A stretch of 33,308 nt of DNA from Gemmatimonadaceae bacterium (GCA_030647905.1 JAUSJA010000019.1:1-33308), one strand, 5' to 3'. Counted from the first letter of the stretch, positions 1 through 8,311 are shown. Notes: generated by a model not told the origin, from the sequence alone. Numbers and translations are program-made.

Positions 1-237
1 TTTCCCGAGGCACTTCGCTCGAGCGGAACGGGTGGAGAAGTCTCCGCCCAGTTCGTCGTCGACACGCTCGGTCGCATTGAGAGCGGCAGCTTCAAGGTGC
101 TCAAGGCCAGCAACGACCTGTTCGCCTCGGCCGTGAGATCACACCTTCCGCGGATGCGTTTCTATCCCGCGGAAGTCGGCGGTCGCAAGGTCCGCCAGCT
201 AGTGCAGCAAGCGTTCGTGTTCAACATCCAGAACTAA
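1..237 (+). CDS. TonB-family C-terminal domain protein (5' truncated by window edge)
   Basis: Only the last 78 residues are present, open from base 1 to the TAA at 235-237. The fragment reads as a TonB/TolA-type C-terminal domain: a beta strand ending in FVVDTLGRIESGSFKVL, a helix (FASAVRSHLPRMRFYPAE) and a final strand that includes VRQLVQQAFVFNI. This layout, with an R-F-x-P-A at the turn before the last strand, is typical of TonB proteins that contact TonB-dependent outer-membrane receptors. The ExbB gene begins 40 bases downstream on the same strand, so it is probably in one operon with the ExbB/ExbD genes. The N-terminus, linker and membrane anchor lie outside the window, so a larger host protein with this domain at its end cannot be excluded. 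Confidence 0.8.
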   Translation, partial: FPEALRSSGTGGEVSAQFVVDTLGRIESGSFKVLKASNDLFASAVRSHLPRMRFYPAEVGGRKVRQLVQQAFVFNIQN

Positions 238-276
238 CCAGCTCAACTCCCAACCGAAACCGGAGAGCACCGCGTT

Positions 277-1017
277 ATGCAAATCTCGCTGCTGGAGATG
301 TGGCACTCGATGATGTGGTTCGCCAAGGGCATTGTATTCATTCTGTTGATCATGTCGATCTGGTCCCTGTCCATCTTCGTCAAGAAGTGGTGGGATCTAC
401 ACAAGGCGCAGGCGGAAACGCGCAAGTTCGCGCCGGAGTTCTCGCAGTTCCTCGAGGAAGACAACCTCACCGAGGCCGTCACGCTCGCGGAAAAGTACAA
501 GAAGTCGCACGTCGCCCGTGTTCTCGGTGGCGCGCTGGCCGAGATCAAGCCGCTCATCCATGACGGCACCGTTACCGTCGGTGACATCAACTCCGCCGAG
601 CGTGCAGTCGAGCGTGAGATGCTCATGACGATCACCGACCTCAAGCGCGGCCTCGGCGTTCTCGCCACCGTCGGCGCCACGGCTCCGTTCGTCGGACTGC
701 TCGGAACCACCATGGGAATCGTGAACGCGTTCGTCGGCATGGCCGCGTCGGGCTCGGGCGGACTCTCCGCGATCTCGGCCGGTGTCGCCGAGGCGCTCAT
801 CACGACGGCCTTCGGTCTCATCGTCGCCATTCCTGCGGTGTGGGCGTACAACTACTTCCAGGTCAAGATTGACAACCTGACCGCGGAAATGACGTACACG
901 TCGAAGGAAATGATCGACTACATGATCAAGAACGTGTCGGGTGAATTCGGCCGTTCGCGCTTCACCCGTGAGTTCAACACCACCGCCTCGTCCGGCTCGT
1001 CGCCAATCTCGCAGTAA
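277..1017 (+). CDS. exbB: ExbB/TolQ/MotA-family proton channel protein
   Basis: 246 residues, the usual ExbB/TolQ size. ExbB forms the inner-membrane pentamer that, with ExbD, uses the proton-motive force to energise TonB. Three membrane segments are visible: about 13-35, 127-157 and 170-193. The second carries the family signature ATVGATAPFVGLLGTTMGIV (130-149), and the third the matching AEALITTAFGLIVAIPAV stretch (171-188). A cytoplasmic region lies between segments 1 and 2. ATG at 277 is preceded by GGAG at 262-265, a rather long spacing. Two ExbD genes follow, 18 bases and then 1 base away, so this is an Exb rather than a motility module. TolQ is the alternative, but no TolA/TolB/Pal gene is adjacent in the window. 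Confidence 0.95.
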   Translation: MQISLLEMWHSMMWFAKGIVFILLIMSIWSLSIFVKKWWDLHKAQAETRKFAPEFSQFLEEDNLTEAVTLAEKYKKSHVARVLGGALAEIKPLIHDGTVTVGDINSAERAVEREMLMTITDLKRGLGVLATVGATAPFVGLLGTTMGIVNAFVGMAASGSGGLSAISAGVAEALITTAFGLIVAIPAVWAYNYFQVKIDNLTAEMTYTSKEMIDYMIKNVSGEFGRSRFTREFNTTASSGSSPISQ

Positions 1018-1035
1018 AGCCGGAGGTATTCTCTC

Positions 1036-1512
1036 ATGTCCATGTCCACTCGAGCGAGCGGGGATATCAAGGCAGAGCCCAACGTGACGCCGATGATCGA
1101 CGTCATGCTGGTTCTCCTGATCATCTTCATGCTCGTCGTGCCGGCGATCAGCGCCGGCTTCCAGGCGGTACCGCCGCAGGGCGTCAACCTGAAGCCGCAT
1201 CCTGAAGAGGAGCGCGACCAGGTCCTCGGCATCGACGCCGACGGGCAGTATTTCCTGAACAAGGCACGTATCCCCAATGCGGAGCTCGGCCAGCGCCTCC
1301 AGGCGATCTACGAGAATCGCACCGAGGACAAGCTGCTGTACATAAAAGCGCACAAGGATCTGCAATACTCGAAGGTTCTCGACGCGCTTGACATCGCGGC
1401 ACGCAACAGCGTTGCGGTGACCGGCATGATCACCGATCAGCAGCCCGGCACGAAATCGGCGATCGCCACCGACAACCTCATGGGCGGTGTTCCGGCGGGA
1501 GGCAATAAGTAA
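1036..1512 (+). CDS. exbD: ExbD/TolR-family biopolymer transport protein, first copy
   Basis: 158 residues. A short cytoplasmic N-terminus leads into one transmembrane helix with the family signature NVTPMIDVMLVLLIIFML (16-33). Asp22 sits where ExbD carries its essential proton-relay aspartate. The rest is a periplasmic domain (about 40-140) with the ExbD-like pattern of strands and a YSKVLDALDIAARNSV helix. The start ATG at 1036 has a good CGGAGG upstream; an in-frame ATG lies 6 bases later. The stop overlaps the start of a second ExbD by one base (TAATG). The two are clearly paralogous in their first 35 residues but diverge after the helix. Confidence 0.95.
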   Translation: MSMSTRASGDIKAEPNVTPMIDVMLVLLIIFMLVVPAISAGFQAVPPQGVNLKPHPEEERDQVLGIDADGQYFLNKARIPNAELGQRLQAIYENRTEDKLLYIKAHKDLQYSKVLDALDIAARNSVAVTGMITDQQPGTKSAIATDNLMGGVPAGGNK

Positions 1513-1925
1513 TGTCAATGTCAAGCGGAGGGCACGGCGGGCTCACGAACGACATCAACGTCACACCGATGATCGACGTTTTGCTCGTGCTCCTCATCAT
1601 CTTCATGCTCGTCGTTCCGATGTCCCGGAAGGCAATCGATCTTCAGCTTCCCGATCCCACCGAGTCGGCGCAGAGCTCGACCCCGCCGCCGCAGATCGTT
1701 CTCGAAGTTCTGCCCGGCAATCAGTTTGCGGTCAACAGGGAGCCGCTCACCAAAGCGAATCTGGGCACGCGGCTGAAGGAGATCTACGACGGTCGCCCGG
1801 AGAAGATCATCTTCGTCAAGGGTGACCCGAGGGTGAAATACTCCGACGTGATCTACGCGATGGACGTTGCCCGCGGTGCCGGAGTGAAGGTCATCGGCGT
1901 GTCTCCAAAGGAGCCGGCAGCATAG
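1512..1925 (+). CDS. exbD: ExbD/TolR-family biopolymer transport protein, second copy
   Basis: 137 residues with the same helix signature (NVTPMIDVLLVLLIIFML, 16-33) and the equivalent Asp22. The periplasmic part is shorter and ends in a clear ExbD C-terminal motif, KYSDVIYAMDVARGAGVKVIGVSPK. Its ATG overlaps the previous stop by one base, so translation is probably coupled. ExbD works as a dimer inside the ExbB pentamer, so two different ExbDs in one operon may form a heterodimer; that is inference. Its stop codon TAG overlaps a putative ATA start of the next gene, and a strong Shine-Dalgarno for that gene lies inside its last codons. Confidence 0.95.
   Translation: MSMSSGGHGGLTNDINVTPMIDVLLVLLIIFMLVVPMSRKAIDLQLPDPTESAQSSTPPPQIVLEVLPGNQFAVNREPLTKANLGTRLKEIYDGRPEKIIFVKGDPRVKYSDVIYAMDVARGAGVKVIGVSPKEPAA
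1908..1913 (+). promoter_or_regulatory. Ribosome binding site that points to an ATA start
   Basis: AAGGAG (part of AAAGGAG, 1907-1913) lies inside the end of the second exbD, exactly 8 bases before ATA at 1922-1924. There is no ATG, GTG or TTG at a usable distance in that frame, so this site is the main evidence that the following TonB-like gene starts at ATA. Confidence 0.55.
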
Positions 1926-2698
1926 GCAATCGGTACAGACCACCGTTCGGAGTACCAGGCAAGAGAGAGCGGCGGTGGAAGGGAATCGCCGTCTCTCTTT
2001 TTGCACATGTGCTCGTCATTCTCCTCGTTCTCTACCCGGCGGCGAAGAACGGCTTCACGGCCGCTCCCGCTATCGGCGGAGGAGGCGCCGGCCCTGAAGG
2101 AGGCGGTGGCGGGAGCTCAGGCGGGGGAAATTCGCCCGCCGGCCAGCGCCTTCAATACGTGCGGCTTCGTTCTCCCGCCCCTGATGCGACAGCGATCGTC
2201 GCTCCTCCACCAAAGCCCGTCGAGCACCAAAAGGCCGTGCCGGTGCCCGAGCTGAAAACGGCGACGCAACCTGCGCCACCCACCGCTTCTGCCCCGGCCA
2301 CGGGCACGGGTGCAGGAGGCGCAGGGACCGGGAGCGCCGGAACTTCTGGAGCAGGGCCGGGCAGTGGCGGTGGAATCGGTTCCGGCGCGGGCACCGGTAC
2401 GGGCGGCGCGAGCGGACCGGGCACCGGAGGCGGTCCGGGCACCAACTATCCGCCGACACCGACTCAGTTCTTTCTCCCACCGCTTCCTGCACCGGCGTCA
2501 GTGCGGGGCTATCACCTCATCGCCTACTTCGACGTGGATGAAAAAGGGAATGCGAAGCTGCTCGGGTTCAATCCGTCGAAGGATGGCGGATACAACCGGA
2601 AACTTCGCGACGTTCTTCTCTCTCTCAGATTCCGTCCCGGAGTGCGCGCCGACGGAACGCCGGTGCGCGACACGGTTGACATTCAGTTCATCTTCTGA
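1922..2698 (+). CDS. tonB: TonB-like energy transducer with glycine-rich linker; probable ATA start
   Basis: From ATA at 1922 it is 258 residues. It has a basic cytoplasmic tail (RYRPPFG...KRERRWKG, about 4-21), one membrane helix (about 22-38, IAVSLFAHVLVILLVLY), two glycine-rich stretches (about 51-74 and 128-174) around a Pro/Ala segment, and a TonB C-terminal domain (about 190-258, with RGYHLIAYFDVDEKGNAKLLGF). The first standard start in frame is GTG at 2009, which would cut the helix in half and has no Shine-Dalgarno. The ATA has AAGGAG 8 bases upstream and overlaps the exbD stop as ATAG. A sequencing error changing ATG to ATA is the alternative. TonB linkers are usually Pro-rich, so the Gly-rich spacer is unusual. 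With ExbB/ExbD it should energise outer-membrane transport. Confidence 0.85.
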   Translation: MGNRYRPPFGVPGKRERRWKGIAVSLFAHVLVILLVLYPAAKNGFTAAPAIGGGGAGPEGGGGGSSGGGNSPAGQRLQYVRLRSPAPDATAIVAPPPKPVEHQKAVPVPELKTATQPAPPTASAPATGTGAGGAGTGSAGTSGAGPGSGGGIGSGAGTGTGGASGPGTGGGPGTNYPPTPTQFFLPPLPAPASVRGYHLIAYFDVDEKGNAKLLGFNPSKDGGYNRKLRDVLLSLRFRPGVRADGTPVRDTVDIQFIF

Positions 2699-2803
2699 TT
2701 CAACTCCGCTTCATCGCTGGCTTTAAGGCGCTTTCTTGCGTAAATTCCGCGCGCCTGATCACCGGGCGGTTGCCGGTGTCTCTACCCCTCGCGGAGACCA
2801 TGG

Positions 2804-4282
2804 ATGAGCAGCATGCCCGAGACCGGTGACGCCACGGCGTCAGCGAGCGGTTTTGTCAAAGCGCTGACACTGACGGATGCAACCATGCTGGTTGCCGGAT
2901 CCATGATCGGATCGGGAATCTTCATTGTTTCTGCCGACATCTCCCGTACCGTCGGATCGCCACTGTGGCTGATGCTCGCATGGCTCGCCGCTGGAGTGAT
3001 CACCATGTTGGGGGCTCTGGCCTATGGCGAGCTCGCGGCGATGTATCCCCGAGCGGGCGGCCAGTACGTCTTCCTTCGCGAATCCATGGGACCTCTCATG
3101 GGTTTCTTGTATGGATGGACGCTTTTCATAGTCATTCAAACCGGAACGATCGCGGCGGTCGCCGTGGCGTTCGGAAGATTTCTCGGAGTTCTCTGGCCGG
3201 CGATCACGCCTGACCGGTTTGGCTGGTTTCCGCAGTTCGACGTCACCACGCCGGGCGGGCTGATCGAAGTCGGTCTCACGCCGCAGCGGCTGGTGGCGCT
3301 CATCACCGTGTGGATCCTCACCTGGATCAACCTGCGCGGCGTGAGGGAAGGGAAGCTCGTTCAAACGACGCTCACGATCGTGAAGACGGGAGCTCTTGCG
3401 GGGCTCATTCTGCTTGGCCTCACCATCGGCAGAAACTCTGACGCGATCGCGGCCAATTTCGGGCCGGGCCGGTTCGTCGGGAACGTGGACATCACGTCGG
3501 CGTTCCTCGTGGCCTTCGGCGCGTCGCTCGTTGGCTCGCTCTTCTCGAGCGACGCCTGGAACAACGTTACGTTCGCGGCGGCAGAGGTGAAGAATCCGCA
3601 GCGCAACCTTCCGCTGGCGCTGCTGCTCGGCACCGGTCTGGTGAGCGTGCTCTACCTCGCGGCCAACATCGCGTACCTCAATGTCCTGCCTCTCGAGGGG
3701 ACGAAGGATGCCGCTACCGTAATCGGGCGCGGCATTCAGTTCGCCACGCAGGACCGTGTCGGAAGCGCCGCCGCCGAGATGATCTTCGGCGCGATCGGCG
3801 GGACGATCATGGCCTCGGCGATCCTGATCTCGACGTTCGGCTGCAACAACGGACTGATTCTATCGGGGGCGCGGGTTTATTATGCGATGGCTAGGGACAA
3901 GCTCTTTTTCAGACGGGCGGGCGAGCTCAACCGGAACCACGTTCCGGCGACTGCCCTGATCGTGCAGGCGGTGTGGACGAGTTTGCTCTGCCTGACGGGC
4001 ACGTATGGCCAGCTTCTCGATTACGTGATCTTCGCGGCGCTGATCTTCTATGCTCTGACGACGATCGGGCTTTTCATATTGCGGTCCAAGCGGCCGGACG
4101 CCGAGCGCCCATATCGCGCCATCGGTTATCCGGTGCTGCCGGCACTGTACATCGTGCTGGCCTCGACGATCGCCGTAGTGCTGCTGATCTCGGACAAGAC
4201 GCGCGCCCAGGCAATATCGGGCCTCGTGCTGGTCGCGATTGGCATCCCCGTGTTTTACCTCTGGCGCAAGGTCGAAGCCTAG
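2804..4282 (+). CDS. APC-superfamily amino-acid permease
   Basis: 492 residues with about 12 predicted membrane helices. The first helix holds the APC-fold motif GSMIGSGIF (32-40), part of the broken-helix substrate site. ALAYGELAAMYPRAGGQYVFLRE (about 68-90) is the conserved helix 2-3 region of amino-acid/polyamine/organocation transporters, and the region around SDAWNNVTFAAAEVKNPQRNLP is the typical helix 6 loop. The SDAWNNV pattern resembles the LAT/SteT exchanger-type subgroup, but substrate cannot be read from sequence. ATG at 2804 has GGAG at 2793-2796; an ATG at 2800 is out of frame. It stands alone, about 105 bases after the TonB gene and 115 bases before the pyrophosphatase gene. Confidence 0.9.
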   Translation: MSSMPETGDATASASGFVKALTLTDATMLVAGSMIGSGIFIVSADISRTVGSPLWLMLAWLAAGVITMLGALAYGELAAMYPRAGGQYVFLRESMGPLMGFLYGWTLFIVIQTGTIAAVAVAFGRFLGVLWPAITPDRFGWFPQFDVTTPGGLIEVGLTPQRLVALITVWILTWINLRGVREGKLVQTTLTIVKTGALAGLILLGLTIGRNSDAIAANFGPGRFVGNVDITSAFLVAFGASLVGSLFSSDAWNNVTFAAAEVKNPQRNLPLALLLGTGLVSVLYLAANIAYLNVLPLEGTKDAATVIGRGIQFATQDRVGSAAAEMIFGAIGGTIMASAILISTFGCNNGLILSGARVYYAMARDKLFFRRAGELNRNHVPATALIVQAVWTSLLCLTGTYGQLLDYVIFAALIFYALTTIGLFILRSKRPDAERPYRAIGYPVLPALYIVLASTIAVVLLISDKTRAQAISGLVLVAIGIPVFYLWRKVEA

Positions 4283-4397
4283 CCTCACACGCCGCCGCGG
4301 ATCTTCCGCACCGCTTCACCGAAGTACCTGGAACGTGTCATCTCGCAACAGCGTTCGGCGTTCAGCCGCGGCGCCGATTACCCATAGGAGAGCTTCA

Positions 4398-6890
4398 ATG
4401 AGAGTTCGGATGCACCCGGTGTTCCGTCGCGTCATACCGTTCGCCTGCGCCGCGGTTCTGGCGCTCATCGGGGGCGGTCTGACCGCCCCGATTGCAATGG
4501 CACAGGAAGTCACGGCGCCCACCGGGGCGATGCCGCTTCAGGCCGGGCACCGTCCGGGCGGCGAGGCCAACCTCGTCATCCCCGACCTGGCCTCGGTGTC
4601 CTTTCTCGGGATGCCGGGAAGCACTCTGCTGCTGTTCGGTCTCATCGTCTGCGCCGCCGGACTTCTCTTCGGACTGGTGATCTACAGCCAGCTCAGGAAG
4701 ATGCCGGTGCACAAGTCCATGCTCGAGATATCGGAGCTGATTTACGAGACCTGCAAGACGTATCTGATCACGCAGGGCAAGTTCATCCTGATCCTGGAGC
4801 TGTTCATCGGCTTCGTTATCCTGCTCTACTTCGGCTTCCTGCTGAAGTTCGAGCCGGTGAAGGTCGCGATCATCCTCCTCTTCAGCCTGGTCGGAATCGC
4901 GGGCAGCTATGGAGTTGCGTGGTTCGGCATCCGGGTGAACACGTTCGCCAATTCGCGGACGGCGTTCGCCTCGCTCAAGGGCAAGCCGTATCCCTGCTAC
5001 GCGATTCCGCTCAAGGCGGGAATGAGCATCGGTATGCTGCTCATCTCGGTCGAGCTGTTCCTGATGCTCTGCATCCTGTTGTTCATTCCGGGCGACTATG
5101 CCGGCCCGTGCTTTATCGGCTTTGCCATCGGTGAGTCGCTCGGCGCCGCGGCGCTCCGTATCGCCGGCGGAATCTTCACCAAGATCGCCGACATCGGCGC
5201 CGACCTGATGAAGATCGTGTTCAACGTGAAGGAAGATGACGCGCGCAATCCCGGCGTGATCGCGGACTGCACGGGTGACAACGCCGGTGATTCGGTAGGT
5301 CCAAGCGCGGATGGATTCGAGACTTACGGCGTGACTGGCGTCGCACTCATCTCGTTCATCCTGCTGGCGGTGACCACGCCTGAGACCCAGGTGCAGCTTC
5401 TCGTCTGGATCTTTGCGATGCGCATCATGATGATCATCGCGAGCGGATTCTCCTATCTGATCAACGCAGCCGTCGCGAAGCGGCGCTACATCAACGCCGA
5501 CGCGATGAACTACGAGGCGCCACTCACCTCCCTCGTCTGGCTTACCTCCATCGTTTCAGTCGTTCTCACCTACGTGGTCTCGTTCCTGCTCATCCCCGAC
5601 CTGGGTGACGGCTCTCTCTGGTGGAAGCTCTCCTCCGTCATCACCTGCGGAACGCTGGCGGGCGCGATCATTCCCGAGCTGGTCAAGATATTCACCTCGG
5701 TCGAGTCCACGCACGTGAAGGAAGTGGTCACGTCGTCGCGGGAGGGTGGGGCATCACTCAACATCCTGTCCGGCCTCGTCGCTGGAAACTTCAGCGCCTA
5801 CTGGCTCGGCATCGTGATCATGCTGCTGATGTCCATCGCGTACGGCGTGAGCACGCTCGGGATGGGAACTCTGATGATCGCCCCGGCGGTGTTCGCGTTC
5901 GGGCTCGTGGCGTTCGGGTTCCTCGGAATGGGCCCTGTGACTATCGCGGTTGATTCGTACGGCCCGGTGACGGACAACGCGCAGTCGGTGTTCGAGCTCT
6001 CGACCATCGAGCAGATCCCCGGCATCGCTCAGGAGATCCAGCGCGATTACGCCTTCACCCCGAATTTCGAGCACGCCAAGCACCTGCTCGAGGAGAACGA
6101 CGGCGCTGGCAACACGTTCAAGGCGACGGCCAAGCCGGTGCTCATCGGTACGGCGGTCGTTGGAGCGACGACGCTCATTTTCTCGATCATCGTCTCGCTC
6201 ACGCACGGGCTGCAGCCTGACCTCGTGGTCAACCTGTCTCTGCTGCACCCGCCGTTCCTGCTCGGTCTCATCACGGGCGGCGCGGTGATTCACTGGTTCG
6301 TCGGCGCCTCGATTCAGGCGGTGACGACCGGGGCCTACCGCGCGGTGGAGTTCATCAAGGCGAACATGAACCTCGAGAGCCCCGAGAGGGCCTCGATCTC
6401 CGACAGCAAGAAGGTGGTCGAGATCTGCACGAAGTACGCGCAGAAGGGAATGTTCAACATCTTCCTGACAGTATTCTTCTCGACGCTCGCGTTCGCGTTC
6501 GTCGAGCCGTATTTCTTCATCGGATACCTGGTGTCCATCGCGCTGTTCGGTCTGTACCAGGCCATCTTCATGGCCAATGCCGGCGGCGCGTGGGACAACG
6601 CCAAGAAGATCGTGGAGGTCGAGCTCAAGCAGAAGGGAACCGAACTGCACGCGGCGACCGTCATCGGAGACACGGTCGGCGACCCGTTCAAGGACACGTC
6701 GTCGGTGGCGCTCAACCCGATCATCAAGTTCACGACCCTGTTCGGTCTCCTGGCGGTGGAGCTGGCCGTCTCGCTCACCGAGCAGCGCGGCCCGATGCTC
6801 GGCCACGTTCTCGCGGGTGCGTTCCTGCTCGCGTCAATGTTCTTCGTGCACCGCTCGTTCTACGGAATGCGTATCGAACAGCAGGCGTAG
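4398..6890 (+). CDS. hppA: Membrane-bound proton-translocating pyrophosphatase (divergent subfamily)
   Basis: 830 residues, with about 15-16 membrane helices. It hydrolyses pyrophosphate and pumps cations out of the cytoplasm. Visible active-site elements are DIGAD (265-269), EDDARNP (279-285), GDNAGD (293-298, with Asp294 and Asp298) and the C-terminal GDTVGDPFKDTSSVALNP signature. In GNTFKATAK (571-579), Lys575 occupies the position that is Lys in potassium-independent and Ala in potassium-dependent enzymes, so potassium independence is likely. The ADCTGDNAGDSVGPSADGFE region differs from the usual DNVGDCAGMAADLFE, which suggests the divergent, sodium-regulated proton-pump group known from Chlorobium and Cellulomonas. 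The N-terminus looks like a cleavable signal peptide (AMA-QE, after residue 35). ATG at 4398 follows TAGGAG; a TTG 159 bases upstream in frame is less likely. Confidence 0.95.
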   Translation: MRVRMHPVFRRVIPFACAAVLALIGGGLTAPIAMAQEVTAPTGAMPLQAGHRPGGEANLVIPDLASVSFLGMPGSTLLLFGLIVCAAGLLFGLVIYSQLRKMPVHKSMLEISELIYETCKTYLITQGKFILILELFIGFVILLYFGFLLKFEPVKVAIILLFSLVGIAGSYGVAWFGIRVNTFANSRTAFASLKGKPYPCYAIPLKAGMSIGMLLISVELFLMLCILLFIPGDYAGPCFIGFAIGESLGAAALRIAGGIFTKIADIGADLMKIVFNVKEDDARNPGVIADCTGDNAGDSVGPSADGFETYGVTGVALISFILLAVTTPETQVQLLVWIFAMRIMMIIASGFSYLINAAVAKRRYINADAMNYEAPLTSLVWLTSIVSVVLTYVVSFLLIPDLGDGSLWWKLSSVITCGTLAGAIIPELVKIFTSVESTHVKEVVTSSREGGASLNILSGLVAGNFSAYWLGIVIMLLMSIAYGVSTLGMGTLMIAPAVFAFGLVAFGFLGMGPVTIAVDSYGPVTDNAQSVFELSTIEQIPGIAQEIQRDYAFTPNFEHAKHLLEENDGAGNTFKATAKPVLIGTAVVGATTLIFSIIVSLTHGLQPDLVVNLSLLHPPFLLGLITGGAVIHWFVGASIQAVTTGAYRAVEFIKANMNLESPERASISDSKKVVEICTKYAQKGMFNIFLTVFFSTLAFAFVEPYFFIGYLVSIALFGLYQAIFMANAGGAWDNAKKIVEVELKQKGTELHAATVIGDTVGDPFKDTSSVALNPIIKFTTLFGLLAVELAVSLTEQRGPMLGHVLAGAFLLASMFFVHRSFYGMRIEQQA

Positions 6891-6930
6891 CCCGTCATGT
6901 CGCTCTTCGCGCCGAACGGGTGGCGCGGCA

Positions 6931-7056
6931 TTCACCAGGGCGCGGTTCGCCATCTGGCTCGCGATCGGAATGCTTCTCTATTTTACGTACGGGTTCCGTA
7001 ACTCGTCGCTGCGCGGCAGCAGGTCGCGCGGCGCGGACATCACCTCAGCCTCATAG
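6931..7056 (+). pseudogene. Remnant C-terminus of a cationic amino-acid-type permease
   Basis: An open stretch in one frame, without its own start, reads RFAIWLAIGMLLYFTYGFRNSSLRG and ends at TAG 7054-7056. A positively charged residue, one membrane helix and a short YGxRxSxL-like tail match the C-terminal end of CAT/YfnA-type APC permeases. Nothing upstream continues the permease: the frame runs back into the antisense-like reading of hppA. It therefore appears to be the 3' scrap left after most of a permease gene was deleted between hppA and the symporter gene. It could instead be a chance hydrophobic reading frame. Confidence 0.4.
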
Positions 7057-7063
7057 ACGACAG

Positions 7064-8311
7064 ATGTGGAAGTATCTGAAGGGCATCTCGCTCACCAGGT
7101 GGATTCTGATCTCCATGGTGATTGGCGTCTCCATTGGCTGGCAGTTTCCGGACTTCGGGACCTCGCTCAAGCCTCTGTCGACGGTGTTCCTGCGCATGAT
7201 CAAGTCGATCATCGTCCCGATCATCTTCGGGACACTGGTCGTCGGAATCGCCGGCCATGGCGACGACATGAAGCGGGTCGGCCGGCTCGCCTTCAAGTCG
7301 ATCCTGTACTTCGAGATCGTCACGACGGTGGCGCTGTTCATCGGACTTGGCGCGGCGAATCTCGTGCAGCCGGGGAAGGGGGTCGTTCTCAATGCGCCGG
7401 CGGATCCGGGCAAGGCGCTCGCCGCGAGCACGCCGACGGGAGCTGGATTCCTCGAGCACGTGGTACCTCAGAGCTTCTTTGAGGCGGCGTCGAAGAACGA
7501 AGTTCTTCAGATCGTCTTCTTCTCGATCCTTTTCGCCGTAGCACTGTCGCAGGTGCGCGGGAAGCCGAAGGAGATAATGCTCGCAGGCTGCGAAGGATTG
7601 GCCGAGGTGATGTTCAAGTTCACCGGCATCGTGATGAGATACGCGCCGATCGGAATCGGCGCTGCCATGGCGGTGACGGTGGGACACAGCGGACTCGGCG
7701 TGCTCATCAACCTCGGCAAGCTCGTTCTGACTCTTTACGGCGCTCTCGTCGTGCTGATGCTGGGCGTGCTGCTGCCGGTGGCGATCATCTTCAAGGTACC
7801 GCTCAGGCAGTTCCTGAGAGTCGTGAAGGAGCCCGCGCTCATCGCGTTCTCGACGACGTCATCAGAGGCGGCGCTGCCGCGCGCGATGCAGGCGATGGAG
7901 TCCATCGGAGTTCCGCGTCGTATCGTCGCGTTCGTGATGCCGACGGGCTACTCGTTCAACCTTGACGGATCGACGCTGTATCTGGCGGTCGCAGCGATGT
8001 TCGCCGCGCAAGCCGCTGGGGTTCACATGACGTTCGGGCATCAGCTCGTGATGATGCTGACGCTGATGCTGACGAGCAAGGGTGTCGCCGCGGTTCCGCG
8101 CGCTTCGCTCGTGATACTTTCCGGCACGCTCACGGCATTCGGGCTGCCGCTCGAGGCGGTCGCGGTCATTCTTGGCGTGGATGAGTTGATGGACATGGCG
8201 CGTACGACGGTGAATCTCGTCGGGAATTGTCTTGCGACTGTCGTGATGGCGCGGTGGGAGGGGGAGTTTGTCCCGGTTAGGGAGTCTGCGGCGGCTTCGC
8301 TCGCTGCCTGA
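7064..8311 (+). CDS. Dicarboxylate/amino-acid:cation symporter (SDF/DAACS family)
   Basis: 415 residues, full length for the family (GltP, DctA, GltPh). It imports dicarboxylates or acidic/neutral amino acids with protons or sodium. The re-entrant loop HP1 motif is seen as STTSSEAALP (263-272). The helix 7 motif is FNLDGS (298-303, usually NMDGT). HP2 appears as TSKGVAAVPRAS, and helix 8 as DELMDMARTTVNLVGN, whose Asp and Arg residues usually contact substrate. ATG at 7064 gives the expected N-terminus; the frame is open far upstream, but that stretch overlaps hppA in another frame. No good Shine-Dalgarno is visible. The specificity (glutamate, aspartate, succinate or serine) cannot be decided. 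Confidence 0.92.
   Translation: MWKYLKGISLTRWILISMVIGVSIGWQFPDFGTSLKPLSTVFLRMIKSIIVPIIFGTLVVGIAGHGDDMKRVGRLAFKSILYFEIVTTVALFIGLGAANLVQPGKGVVLNAPADPGKALAASTPTGAGFLEHVVPQSFFEAASKNEVLQIVFFSILFAVALSQVRGKPKEIMLAGCEGLAEVMFKFTGIVMRYAPIGIGAAMAVTVGHSGLGVLINLGKLVLTLYGALVVLMLGVLLPVAIIFKVPLRQFLRVVKEPALIAFSTTSSEAALPRAMQAMESIGVPRRIVAFVMPTGYSFNLDGSTLYLAVAAMFAAQAAGVHMTFGHQLVMMLTLMLTSKGVAAVPRASLVILSGTLTAFGLPLEAVAVILGVDELMDMARTTVNLVGNCLATVVMARWEGEFVPVRESAAASLAA

Noticed and set aside
397-1524. Long minus-strand reading frame opposite exbB/exbD
   Set aside because: It mirrors well-supported genes, is Arg/His/Asp-rich and has no family features; it is a by-product of GC-rich codons.
2699-2803. Terminator or promoter between the TonB and permease genes
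   Set aside because: No stable stem with a T run and no convincing -35/-10 pair could be found.
5754-6806. 350-codon minus-strand reading frame opposite hppA
   Set aside because: Extremely Arg/Glu/His-rich, without domains, and fully covered by a certain gene.
6891-6925. Terminator after hppA (CCCGT/ACGGG stem)
   Set aside because: The stem is only 5 bp and has no T tract.
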